In this document: positions 34,491-45,034 of the stretch, one piece after another
How positions within the stretch are numbered: position 1 is the stretch's first letter
Layout of the letters: each line of letters opens with the position of its first letter
Source: Pseudoscleropodium purum
Taxonomy: Eukaryota; Streptophyta; Bryopsida; Hypnales; Brachytheciaceae
DNA length: 64,000 nt
Direction of reading: 5' to 3'
NCBI GenBank assembly: GCA_963969395.1
Contig: OZ017804.1
Span: forward strand, 1,178,001-1,242,000
Program-made: the position numbers and the translations under genes
The notes under the pieces: model-generated
Told to the model about the DNA's origin: nothing
The model's input: the letters and a program-made list of their open reading frames with translations, nothing else
The model's database searches: none

Positions 34491-36120
34491 AATGCTCAAG
34501 GCCTTTTTTGAGCTTCTCAAATTCAATTTGTTCTAAATTGATAAAAAAAAAATCAACATTTTGATAAGTTGCATTAATTTTTTTACAATTGTAATTGTAC
34601 AAATTCAAATGAGATATCTTACAAATCACATAGGAAAACAAAGCACAACAATATTACTTACGAATTGAAAGATTATAATGTTTGATCATGATGGGGGTAA
34701 AATTGTAAAAGTGATTTAATCCTCTTTTCACATATCAAATCCAAAAAATTGGTCAACAAAAAAAGACGAGGTTAATCCCTAAAGTCCCAAGGTCATTTTT
34801 CTGTCAAAAAACACTCAAAACTGTCATTTTTGTTGCGTTCATCCAAGAAAACGAAAAAAAAACATTTTTTTGAATCTAACTGTAGGATCTTGTACTTCAC
34901 TTGTCTTAGCTCATGTGGTAAAAATTTCATGACATTTTGACTGTATAGATTGGAAGATATTAGCATTCAAAGTTGAAAAAGAAAGTTTTTTTGAACACTA
35001 GCCTGCAATTTCAAATGACTTTGACCGCCAATTGTGGAATTTTTTTGCACTACAGACTTTGAATTAAAAAAAATTTATGTTGAAGAATTGAGTGGAAAGT
35101 CTAGGAAATAAAAAAAAAAAAAAAAACACTTGATTTTCATTCTTTAAAAAAATGCTAAGTAGAAGTAGGTCTAAGATTGGAAAAAAAACTAAATCATTAA
35201 TAACTCCAAGATGGGATTGAAAGACAATAATCCCAATGGTGAGATTGTTTTAGCAAGCAAACACAACGTGTTAAAAAAAAGTTGTGGAAAATGGTGAAAA
35301 TTGCATTCAAAAATGAATCCTACAAGTTATTTTTTGAAGAAGATGCTAAAATTGCCCAAAAAACAAGATTGTCCTTAACTTTTTCATTATTAGTCCAAAT
35401 AGAACGAATCAAAGCTTCGCATGTAGACAAAAATAAAACATTTTAGGGACAAAAAATTTAATTTATTTGATTAATAGTTCCAAGATGGGATTGAAAGACA
35501 ACAATTCCAATGGGGAGATTGTTTTAGCAAGAAAACACAACATTCTCAAAAAAAATTGTGGAAAATTGTGAAAATTGCATTAAAAAATGAATCTTACAAG
35601 TTATTTTTCAAGAAGATGTTGAAATTGCCCAAGAAATAAGATTGTCCTTCACTTTCTCATTTTTAGTCAAAATAAAACGAATCAAAGCTTCACATGTAGA
35701 CAAAAATATAAAATTTCAGGGGAAAAAAAATTCTATTTTATTTTATTTTTTACAATTTTTTTTGTGCTGTCTGCTGAGTTCAGTTTTAGGCTTTTTGCAG
35801 TATAACTTTTGCTCTTGGGCACCAATTGAAATAAAAATTATATTCCCACGTAGATAATCATTTTTTTCTATCTTATGGAAAAGTTTCAAAACAATTCATC
35901 AAAAATTGAGGTCACAGGAACCTGCCCGAAATCTAATTTGTCCCCCGAGGGGACAGTGGGACTTTAGGGGTTAAAGGACATAGTAGGCATAAACCCTATC
36001 AATATAAATCTTAAAATCTCTTCTACAATTTTAAAAAATGAATTTCTAATGTGAAATTTTCTCCAAGATTTAGTGTATTTGAGGCTCATTTTCAAAAGCT
36101 CTCGACCCTTTGGAAAGTCA
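34491..36120 (+). mobile_element. Family B element, copy 2 (split by a family A insertion)
   Basis: The left part (34491-34771) and right part (35975-36120) align in order with 28014-28440. Shared blocks include CTCAAGGCCTTTTTTGAG, AAAGCACAACAAT, GATTATAATG, CCTCTTTTCACATAT on the left and TGTATTTGAGGCTCATTTTC on the right. Its own left terminus is decayed (TTATCCCCTAAATGCTC). Confidence 0.7.
34772..35974 (-). mobile_element. Family A TTAA element, copy 9 (long variant) at a proven TTAA target
   Basis: 1203 bp. Left TTAATCCCTAAAGTCCCA and right (reverse complement) TTAACCCCTAAAGTCCCA match at 17 of 18 positions. The interior is divergent from other copies and contains an internal direct duplication: the AGATGGGATTGAAAGACAA phrase with its following 180 bases occurs at 35208 and again at 35473. 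Flanks join as GAGG-TTAA-AGG, matching the uninterrupted site at 28298-28301. Confidence 0.88.
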
Positions 36121-37377
36121 AAAGTGCAACAAACACCCTTGCACAAAATCTTGATTAGATCATTTATAATCAATCATTTTCAAATTTTGATTTTTGATGC
36201 TAAAACTAGACTTTCAAAAATAAACTACTAAAAAGAACAACTTGGTTAGGTTTTTTCTACCATCAAAGGATTGTGGACACCAGAATTTGGTGCTTTAGGC
36301 ATTTAACTTACATGGAGTTAGGTCAGCTGACTGACAATGAAGTCATCTCTTGGAAAGGATAGGAACAATATAGTAACGTTAAGGTGGAGGCACTAATTAC
36401 CAATCATGCCCAGTACCCAACAAATAGGGTAAGCTATTTCCAACCTTAGTCGGTTCTCAAGCTTGAAATTTGATTTTTTTGTCCTTTCCAAGGTTGGAAC
36501 TAGTAAAGCCATGCCACATTAGCTGAAAAAATAAACAAGAGAGTACTATCTTGTATGATCAGAATTGGAAGACTCTAGACATTGCTTATTGGTCAAAAGT
36601 TCTTTTGGCTCCCAAAATATACTGTAATTTCAATTTTTTGAATAAAAATCTGAAAATTTAGCAATCCTCATATTTCCTATCGTCCTTCATGGGAAAAATA
36701 TAAACCAACTCATATTACACAGAATCTACTCCCAAATTGCTTATTTGATTGGTTATTGGTGCTTCCACCTTAGTGGACCCTAAAATGGACAAGGAAATGG
36801 CCAAATTTTCATCACAAAACGGAATGGACAAGATTGGCAGACAATTTAGTCTAGATGGAAAATTTGAAAAGAAGAAGAAATCCTAAACTTACCTTTAATG
36901 ACCCAAGGAAGGTCTACTTCAAAATGGGCCAAAACTGCAAATTTTTTTGCTCATGTTTTTTTGAGATTGGATAGAATGTGACTTTGGGATCTTAAATTTT
37001 ATATTGAGAGTAAACACATCAAAAAAATTCAAATTATTTGACCACAAGATTTAGAAGATATTTGATATTGAAGTTTTATTTGGGTAACTAAAAACACAAG
37101 GAAGTACACTTTGAAAGAGCATACCTTTATGAGAACATTTTAAAATGATGCCCTTTTGTGTTCTATTAAAGATAAGAGAATTGAGAATGTACACGTAAAA
37201 ATTAACAACATTACAAGCATTTTTCAATTGATGGTGGAGCTTGCAATGCACAATGATCATTGCAATGAGAATAGTGTTTGGAAGAAAAACAAGAATGGGA
37301 CACTTTTTTTCTCCTTGAACTTTTTAGTCTTGCAAATTTTTTTTTTCAGTCAATTTACCTTTTATAGTGTAAACAGA
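36121..37377. other. AT-rich stretch, no gene seen
   Basis: No supported gene. One stray GACAATTTAGTC at 36840 resembles the motif of the array that starts at 37378, so the array-bearing element could begin further left. Confidence 0.4.
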
Positions 37378-39352
37378 GACAATTTGTAAGTACAGTTTCA
37401 CATTATGTAGAAAAAGATAGACAAATTGACTTTAGATTTTAAAGGATGTAAATAGGCAAGATATGAAGTAGGACAATTTGTCTTTGCAGCGATTCTAATT
37501 TATAGTTTGGTACCACTTGAGACAGTATAGCCTTGAACAATTTGTCTTTCTTCGCCCCACTCTCTCAGTCTTCAGTAGCATACTTTTATAAACAATTTGT
37601 CTGTTTCAGCACAGGATGTGCTTTGTTAATATAATTTTGTAAACATTTGTCTTTGTGCTCATTCACTTGAGTCTCTTGTATTTCCAGTGATTGGAATACT
37701 GTTGTGGAGATTGGGAATTTTGAGTTAGACAATTTGTTGTTGGAAGGAAAGTCCAGGTGGACTACTTTGTGAGAGTTTGAATTGGCATTACATTGTTGTG
37801 TAAAATTTGTACCCAATGATTGGATTTCTTGATTGTGAACTTGGGAATGAATGGTGTAATTGTAATTATGAGTTAATCTGTTTCCAGTGATTGGAATGAC
37901 TGAGTTGTTTTAGACAAATTGTTTGAGGCTCAATAGTAGCGGTGGGGGTAAACTGTATTTCTTGTATGTATGATCTTAAAACAATTTGTCAAGTTGTTGA
38001 GTGAATTCTCAGTGAGTGGATCTAAGTCTTCATATCGATATTCCAGTGAGAATTTAGAGAATAATTTGTCTGAGCGAATATGTGAGTGAATTAACAATGA
38101 TGCGGATAAAGAAAGAATCGCAAGACGATTTGTTTGGAGGCAGCAGTGATGGCAAGTGAATGGAGCGGCAGTCCAGATCGAGTACGAGGCAACTTGTTCA
38201 TCGAGACTTCTGTTTGGTAATGTAGATTCCGACAAATTGTTTGTACATTGATTGAATTTATGTGTGTTATTGATTAATTGAATATGCAGTGATCAGTTTG
38301 TTTGTTAATTGAAATCAATAGAATGATTTTAATTAATTTATTATAATTACTGGAGTAAAGAAATTATGAATCGCTTTAATTAATAATTATTATATTTCTG
38401 ATTATGAATTATTAATTTAAATTCCCAAACGACAATTTGTATGATACATTGTAATTGCATAATTTATCCAAAACTGTTTTGATAATGTAATATGTAAATG
38501 TAAAACAAATTCTTGAATGTTTGTTTTGATGCGAAATAATTTTATCTTTGACGAATTGTCAATAAAATTAAATTGTTGTTGGAATATGAATGGAAATAAA
38601 AATTATTATGAATAAATGAACTATTGAATTGAATATGAACCGTCTTTTTGAAGTTTGTAGAAAAATTATACAAGTTGATATGAAAGAGCTTTGTTGTGTT
38701 GTGATGAGTCAATTTGTTCACTACTGTGTGTTGATATTGTAAATTAATAAAATAATATAAATTGAAATTTATAGCCTGTTGATAAACTAATTGCCAAAAG
38801 CCGCAAGAGGCTGAGTAGTGTAGTGACAATTTGTTTGATCGAAATCTAACATTGAAGACAATTTGCCTTGACTGTGGAACGAAGGACAACTATGGACCAG
38901 TACCTCATGGAAATTAGTCAAAGATGAATTGTTTGGTTTTGACAAGTTGTGATAATGTGCAAAGAAGCTGGAAGCTGAAATTGCATTACACACTCATTCC
39001 CCCTGCATTAGTATAGGGACAATTTGTTGTAGAGGACTGGGACTGTTTTGATACTCATATAAAATTAGTAATTTGGCTAGCTAAGTAGTGACTGGACAAA
39101 TGGTTATGGTAAAAAAATTTCATAGTAATTAAAGAACCTATATATTATATATAAATATATATATGCGAATTATTGCACTTAAGAGTCTAGATCATGCATG
39201 ACAAATTGTTGAACAACCTGACAAATCGTCTTTGAAATACCCCTAGAATACTAGGCAGGACCGAGACAGCAATCATGCGTCCAATAGCATTATTTAATGG
39301 ACTAGCCAACAAATTATTCCTTTGGGTATAAGAGTGTATAAGATAAATTGTT
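37378..39352. repeat. Array of about 25 dispersed palindromic 11-mers, GACAAWTTGTC
   Basis: Near-matches to GACAAWTTGTY start at 37378, 37420, 37472, 37536, 37591, 37641, 37728, 37913, 37980, 38060, 38124, 38189, 38231, 38431, 38550, 38708, 38825, 38857, 38923, 38941, 39018, 39095, 39200, 39220 and 39342, i.e. one per 75-80 bp. The sequence between them is not repetitive, so it is not a tandem satellite. Both GACAATTTGT and GACAAATTGT forms occur, as expected for a palindrome with a central W. A side motif CCAGTGATTGGAA occurs at 37684 and 37884, with CCAATGATTGGA at 37813. No long coding frame and no terminal repeats were found. Confidence 0.85.
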
Positions 39353-40727
39353 TATTAAGAATTGTATGATAATTCATATTAAATTCCTTTTTATTCTAGA
39401 AAACAAGTGACTTTAGCTACAATACGTTAGACTATTTGACCATTCCCAAGATTTTAAAAACCTCTATACTATTTCCTTGGGTTTTGTGAGATGGCGAAAT
39501 CTAGATCACAAACTCCGTGGATCTGCCATTTTCAAGGTTGGCAAAAATCACATTGGTTGATTGCTTTCCAATTCATGCCCAAACTAAACTGCCAAATAAA
39601 TTGTAAACTAAATTACTCTATACCATATAGCTTTAAGAAAAATTTACAAGGCAAAATTTGACTTAGAACTTGACATTACTGTAGCCATTAGATTCATAAC
39701 ATAGTCTATTTTTTCAAATTAATTTTTATTTTAAACAATCTCAAAATTTGAAAATGATTAGCTCACAAAAAAAAGGCAACAACTAGAAAGTGTTTGCATG
39801 GGTCATTATGGATTAACGCATACCATTGTTTGACAATGCAGCTTGGACTGTGGTCCTTACAAATCACAATAGCTTATCGATCAAGGAATAAGCTAGGTTT
39901 TGAAAACAAGATGAGCATAGTTTTTCCACTTTTGTCACCATAGCTTCTATTCAATCACCTCGGGGGAAGACCATCAATATAATAGAAAAATATGTGAGAT
40001 AAAAAAATAGGATTAATTTAATTCTTTCAAGATAAAATTTAGAAATTTATTAAATTTACCATAGTATAGGAAATAAGTGATTTACACAATTATATATAAA
40101 ATTGGGTGGTTGTAAATCCTCCGTTTTAGAAACTAGTTGAAAAAATAGGTACATAGATATAAGATTCCCTTTAAAGTATTTAGTAGGATTAGTTAAAAAT
40201 AATGGTTTATAGAGTTTAAATGAAGTTTTAGGGGTTTTCTATTCAAATTTTGAAATCCAACATGTGTAACTAAGGATAGAAAAGGTGAGCTGAATTTTCA
40301 AGTAGTGGGAATAAGGTGGCACCCCAATGGCTATAAATTGTAATCTGATGCTTTGTTGTGCATGTTGGAAAATTGAACTACAATTTGAGCTCCATCAACC
40401 TCCAAGTGACCCATTGAAATTCTAGTTAGAATTTGTTTCTTCTATTGTTGAGCAATGTTGTTTATAATTTTGAATTATTTCTTGATTTTTTTGGCACATA
40501 TTTTTATGTTGCAATTACTTAGAATCTACTATTGGCTTAGGATTCAGGGTTATATCTATGTGCAAATTTGGTTTCGATTTGGGGTTTGGCTCATATTTTA
40601 GAAAAGCGATTCTAGGGTTTAGGGTTCCTTCCAATTCTAGCTTAGTACTTGGGCTTTGTATTTTTTTGGAATTGGATGCATTTTCCAATTGTTTCTATGT
40701 AGTTGCATCCTATATCAATTGTTATGT
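39353..40727. other. AT-rich stretch, no gene seen
   Basis: No supported feature. Confidence 0.5.
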
Positions 40728-41716
40728 CACTAGAAAAGGAAATGTTTTTTTTTGCAACTACACTATGCAACTAGTTTTTCAGTTGCATACACTAGAAGAA
40801 GAGCATGTCAACTCCAACAAATAACATCATCTGGATTTTGTTGAAAACTCTGTTTCCAACTCGTTCCAGCACGTTCCATGCATTGGAAACAAGGTTTTCA
40901 ACAAAATCCAAATGACATTTTCTGTTGAAGCTAACATGCTTTTCTTCTAGTGATAGGACACTTGCGACTAGTTTGTGACTAGTGATAATTTAGAGACTTG
41001 TAGTTGTAGTGAATAGCCTAAATTCTAGGCAAAAAGTGCAACAATTGCAAAAGTCACGCCTAGTTTACAACTCATTTGTGACTTGTTTGCAACTAATAGA
41101 TTTGGAGATGTTCAGATATTTATCTCAATGATTTGTATATTTCAAAATGTCATATCTACCTTCTTTCTAGATTTTTGAATTTTAGAACTAAATTTTTTCT
41201 AGATTTCAAAATTTCAGATCTACCTTCTTTCTAGATTTCAAAAATTCAATAGATTTCATTGGTTTACCTTACAAATTTAAAATTTTTTTTTTATTTCTAT
41301 GGCTTGTAGAAATCTACAAATCATAGAAATTGTTGAAATTTTAGAATTCTATCAACAAAATTCATTGGACAAGACTACAACAACTTACAAATCTTATATG
41401 CTCAACCTAATGGTACTTTTTACAAGTGATATGGGACAATTGATATAAGACAAATGGAAATGAACTTTGAAAGCAACTAAAAAGCAACTAGGAAACAATT
41501 ATAATTATTTTATAATTGCAATCTTTTCTTCTAGTTGTTTCCTAGTTTTTTTTTGCAACTGTAGATTGACTACTTTGCAACTAAAATAATATATTAATGT
41601 TGTAAAACAATGACATAAAATTTGGTGCTAATAGAGAGGATTATAGCTGCAAGATAGTTGTTTAGGACACTAGTTGCATAGTAGCCGATTGTGTTAAACA
41701 CGTTTTTCTTCTAGTA
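40728..41716 (+). mobile_element. CACTA-type element E, copy 1 (with nested foldback)
   Basis: 989 bp. Left terminus CACTAGAAAAGGAAATG, right terminus (reverse complement) TACTAGAAGAAAAACGTG, both flanked by TGT (40725-40727 and 41717-41719). CACTA ends with a 3-bp duplication define the CACTA/En-Spm superfamily (established). The subterminal regions are rich in GCAACTAG/CTAGTTGC words, as is usual for that group's transposase-binding repeats. The interior includes three copies of a TCTACCTTCTTTCTAGATTT unit. No transposase, hence non-autonomous. It aligns inverted with 45221-46093. The terminal G>A change at the right end probably impairs it. Confidence 0.88.
40790..40952. mobile_element. 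163-bp CACTA foldback MITE nested in element E
   Basis: CACTAGAAGAA at the left and TTCTTCTAGTG at the right, with arms of about 70 nt that are nearly complementary (CTGGATTTTGTTGAAAAC pairs with GTTTTCAACAAAATCCA). Flanked by ATA on both sides (40787-40789, 40953-40955). The other E copy lacks it at the corresponding point. Confidence 0.92.
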
Positions 41717-42754
41717 TGTGTTACCCATGTTTGCAGATTGTGTTTGCACTTGACACATTTTGTTCCTTTTTGTATATTTTGCTATGAAGTGCTTAAAGAT
41801 GTAATTCATGGGTGTGTTTGATTGGCCCTCTCAATAGTAAGCAAATACTATGCAAATGCTTCTTATGTCCAAATGACAAATTTTGTTAAAATGGCGGTAT
41901 TATGTTAATTTGGCACTTTTGGTAGTTTAAACCACATTGTTTGAACCGTTTATTTTGTACTAGGATCTACACCAGTACTAAATTTTTGAAATTCACAACT
42001 CTCCTAGATATCTAAAATCTATTCTAATCCTAGATTTTTCAGATTGTTCAATCTAATATCTATGCCAATCATAGGTTTCTAAAATCTAAAAGTGATCTAG
42101 ATGTTAGCAATATATACTTGTCTTAGATGTCAAAGTATGAAAATGGCATATGGAATACTGCCATTTTAATGCAATTTGTCATTCAATGGTAATTTTCAAG
42201 TTATGAAATGCTTTTGGATTGTATACTCGCTCTTCCAATGCTATAGTAGTTTGTGTAGAATAATATAATTCTACAATGTATAAAAAAAATAGTGTGTCAA
42301 AAATTAGTCCTTCCCTTGATTAACAAAAAATAGGGTATTGGAAAATACCCCCTAGTAGCTTTTTAGAAAAAAAAGAATAAATAGTTCCAAGCAAATAAAT
42401 AGTTCCAAGTAAATAAATATCCCATTATTGCATGTGATTACCAAATATATAGGAGAGTGACCTCCCCCTCCCACTATTAGAAATGCACAACCAAAACAAT
42501 AGAAATTCAACTGATTTTTGTTATTTGGGACAATAGAATGACCATTTTGTAACTTTCTTTGAAAATCAACAAAATGGCAAATTCTTTCTGTTGATTTGAA
42601 TAGTGCAATGACCAAATCTACAAGTTTTTGTTGCATTTGAAATCTTTTTAAAATCTTTTTGAAATCTTTGGAATCTTTTTGAAATATTTGAGAATCAAAG
42701 TATAATGATTTAAAAAAAATTAATCATGTAAAATTCAGTCTTTTTTTTTCAATT
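41717..42754. other. AT-rich stretch, no gene seen
   Basis: Contains AAATCTTTTTG tandem words at 42638-42690 and an AGTTCCAAGCAAATAAAT duplication at 42381-42418. No gene. Confidence 0.45.
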
Positions 42755-43101
42755 CAACAGACTTTGGAGTCCATTCTTGCATAGTAGAATAAAAAATTTC
42801 AAAAAACTTAAAACTAAGAAAAGTTGTAAATTCAAGATAACTTTCACCTCCAAAAATCAGTTTGTGATTTAGATACTCCAAAAAAAGTTATGGACAAAAA
42901 TCAGAGAGGGGTAGTTAGGAACATTTATTTTGACATTTTCAAACATCCTCTCTGATTTTTGTCCATAACTTTTTTTGGAGTATCTAAATCACAAACTGAT
43001 TTTTGGAGGTAAAATTTAGTTTGAATTTATAACTTTTCTTAGTTCCAAGTTTTTTGAAAAAATGTATTCTACTATGACTAAATGACCTCTGAAGTCTGCT
43101 G
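42755..43101. repeat. Large near-perfect foldback
   Basis: Arms 42755-42909 and 42947-43101 around a 37-nt loop. The inner part of each arm is identical for over 60 nt (from CCTCTCTGATTTTTGTCCAT outward through GATTTTTGGAGGT), and the outer parts are about 80% alike. An RNA from either strand would fold into a long hairpin. No target duplication resolved. Confidence 0.9.
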
Positions 43102-43179
43102 AAAATAAAAAAAAAACATGAAAAAATAATGAAAAAATTAAATATATGAAATTTTAGTTCTTGTGTGGTCACTTAAATA

Positions 43180-43450
43180 TTTTGGTGGTTTAGAGGTTGG
43201 AACCTTGGACCTCCAAACATGAGGTCCAAGGTTCAAATCCCCTTAGAGGCACCCGCTTGCATGGCAGGTGGCCCTGCTCGTATATCCAACCGCGTAGGTG
43301 GTTGTTAGGGCAAAAAAATGAATTATTTTAAACGGAGCGGCTGTCAGGGCAGAAAAATGAATTATTTTAAATGGACACCGTCCCCCCTCCAAAAAAAAAT
43401 TTAATTTTAAAAAATAAAACAAAAATAAAAATTTAATTTAATTTAATTTG
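43180..43450 (+). mobile_element. tRNA-derived SINE
   Basis: A box TGGTTTAGAGG (43186-43196, fits TRGYNNANNNG) and B box GTTCAAATC (43231-43239, fits GWTCRANNC), 45 nt apart as in a Pol III tRNA promoter. Between them CCTTGGACCTC pairs perfectly with GAGGTCCAAGG across a 7-nt loop. This is an anticodon-arm position but 11 bp rather than 5, so it is not a functional tRNA. The tRNA-unrelated body contains two copies of AAAAATGAATTATTTTAAA-type sequence and ends in an A-rich tail (about 43390-43450). Confidence 0.82.
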
Positions 43451-43739
43451 TCCAAAACAACAGAAAAAATCAACAGATTTCAGTTTGGTTTTGTCCAAAC
43501 AACACCTCTAAAATGACTGAATCATTCAACAAATTTGAGTTGAAATTTTGTTCTTTTGGTCATGAATTTTCTAGGAGTGCTTGAGCCACTAAAGGAGGAG
43601 GATCAAAATAGCATACTTCATTCTACATCTATTGATGTTTAGAATATCTTTTGAATGAAAATGTAGTGTGCTTGTTAAGAAATGGGCATAGATATCAACA
43701 AATTTGATTTCATATTTTTTTAAGTTCTTATGAATAAAC
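43451..43739. other. AT-rich stretch, no gene recognised
   Basis: May hold the unrecognisable C-terminal part of the Tc1-like transposase read on the minus strand. Confidence 0.35.
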
Positions 43740-44690
43740 TAGGAATTTCTGAAAACAATCCTGAAGATGCACCTACTATTGCCATTATAAACATGCTTGA
43801 CAAAATCTGATGCAGTTAGCTCACTTGGAGACAAAAAAACCAAAGGACTTTTGTCACATGAGAAGATTTTTGAAGGCTTTGAGAGCCCGTTTTGGGCATG
43901 TTTCCTTGCAATTGTTTCTTGCAACAAAGAAAATGGACGTCTGTTAGAAAAAAAATTATTTATTCAAATGCAAAACAAAGTTGAAAAAAAAAATTTGGAA
44001 AATGATGTGGCAAGGTCTTGGCTACGTTAGACTACTACGTAATCATTGTAGTAGTTCAATTCATAGAGTTCATAGAGTTTGATAACTCGAGCGTTCTTAG
44101 AGCCCTCAAAAATCTTCTAATGAATCTTGTGAATGAGCCCCATACCGTTATTAATGTTCTCCTTGATTTGAAAGTAGGTGTAAGACAATGTAATGCATAT
44201 TTTTTGTAAACTTTCCTCCAAACGTGAATTTGGTGACAGTCTTTGCCAAACTCAAACGATGATTCATCTATCCAAATGATGTTTTTCTAATCTTCAATTG
44301 TCCAATTTCTATATTTGTGAGCAAAACCCAATCTCTGATTTCTGTGAACTAGATTGAGATAAAATTTTCTAAGAGCTACACAATTCCTGAATCCTAGAAT
44401 GCGGATGTGCTTGTGGATGGTATTTTGATGAACGTGAAATGTGTCTACAAGTGTGACCAAAGTAAGTTGGTGATCTTGGTTGACAAGTCAAGCAAGGTCT
44501 CAGAGTGCACAATCAAAGAACATTCTAAGCCTCAATTTTGATTTAGCAGTAGTCATGCATCCAAACATTTTTCATTTTGTCAAAAAAGTGGACAAGGGCA
44601 TCCCTAATAATTCAACAATGAATCTAGATTTGAATCCCCCATCCCAACTATCAATCTTCTCTCATAGTCATTCAATGTTCTAGTTTGCAT
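43740..44690 (-). pseudogene. Tc1-like (DDE_3 type) transposase pseudogene, split by a D element
   Basis: Minus strand from the ATG at 44690: MQTRTLNDYERRLIVGM, then after a frame change FKSRFIVELLGMPLSTF (helix-turn-helix region), LVTLVDTFHVHQNTIHKHIR, ILGFRNCVALRKFYLN, LGFAHKYRNWTIED, then IIWIDESSFEFGK with the second catalytic Asp, VWRKVYKKY and CLTPTFKSRRTLITVWGSFT. This order (paired HTH, R-x-R-L-x-F-A, W-x-D-E-S-S-F, APTFKSGRT-like, VWG) is typical of Tc1/mariner-type transposases. At 44122 a D element interrupts the gene, and beyond it DKSPLVFLSPSELTASDFV continues. Several stops and one frameshift. The last catalytic residue is not recognisable. Confidence 0.8.
43857..44122. mobile_element. 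Family D MITE, copy 4, inside the Tc1-like gene
   Basis: 266 bp. Left CATGAGAAGATTTTTGAAGG, right (reverse complement) CATTAGAAGATTTTTGAGGG. The centre reads GATGTGGCAAGGTCTTGGC. Removing exactly this interval joins GSFTRF to DKSPLVF in frame with no duplicated base. Confidence 0.9.
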
Positions 44691-45034
44691 AGTGAGACAT
44701 AAACCATAACATTTGCTACATCCGTTGGAGGTAAGAACGATTAGACGAGTATAAGCCTTTCCACCCTCCTGCCATGGAGGGAGACGTGGGAGTGCAATCT
44801 GTAGCAATGGAGACATTGTTGTAGAGACGTAGGGTGGCTGGGAGTTAGGCCAAGTGTTGACAATGTTTTAAGGGTCCATTGATTTGATCACTGAAAAGAA
44901 GATTATGAATTGGAGAAAAGTGGCACGGTGAAGGACATTATGTAGTAGACTAGGGTAGGGACGAGTGTGTAAAGTTAGAGGGCCAAAGACCTAATGAAGC
45001 AACTGCCATAAGGGGGGGACTAATCAAAATTTGC

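Noticed and set aside
37378..39352. Regularly spaced palindromes considered as a CRISPR array.
   Set aside because: The motif is 11 nt, degenerate and irregularly spaced, the spacers vary widely, and the genome is eukaryotic.
43180..43260. Considered as a functional tRNA gene.
   Set aside because: The anticodon arm is an 11-bp stem, no acceptor stem pairs, and a SINE body with A-rich tail follows.
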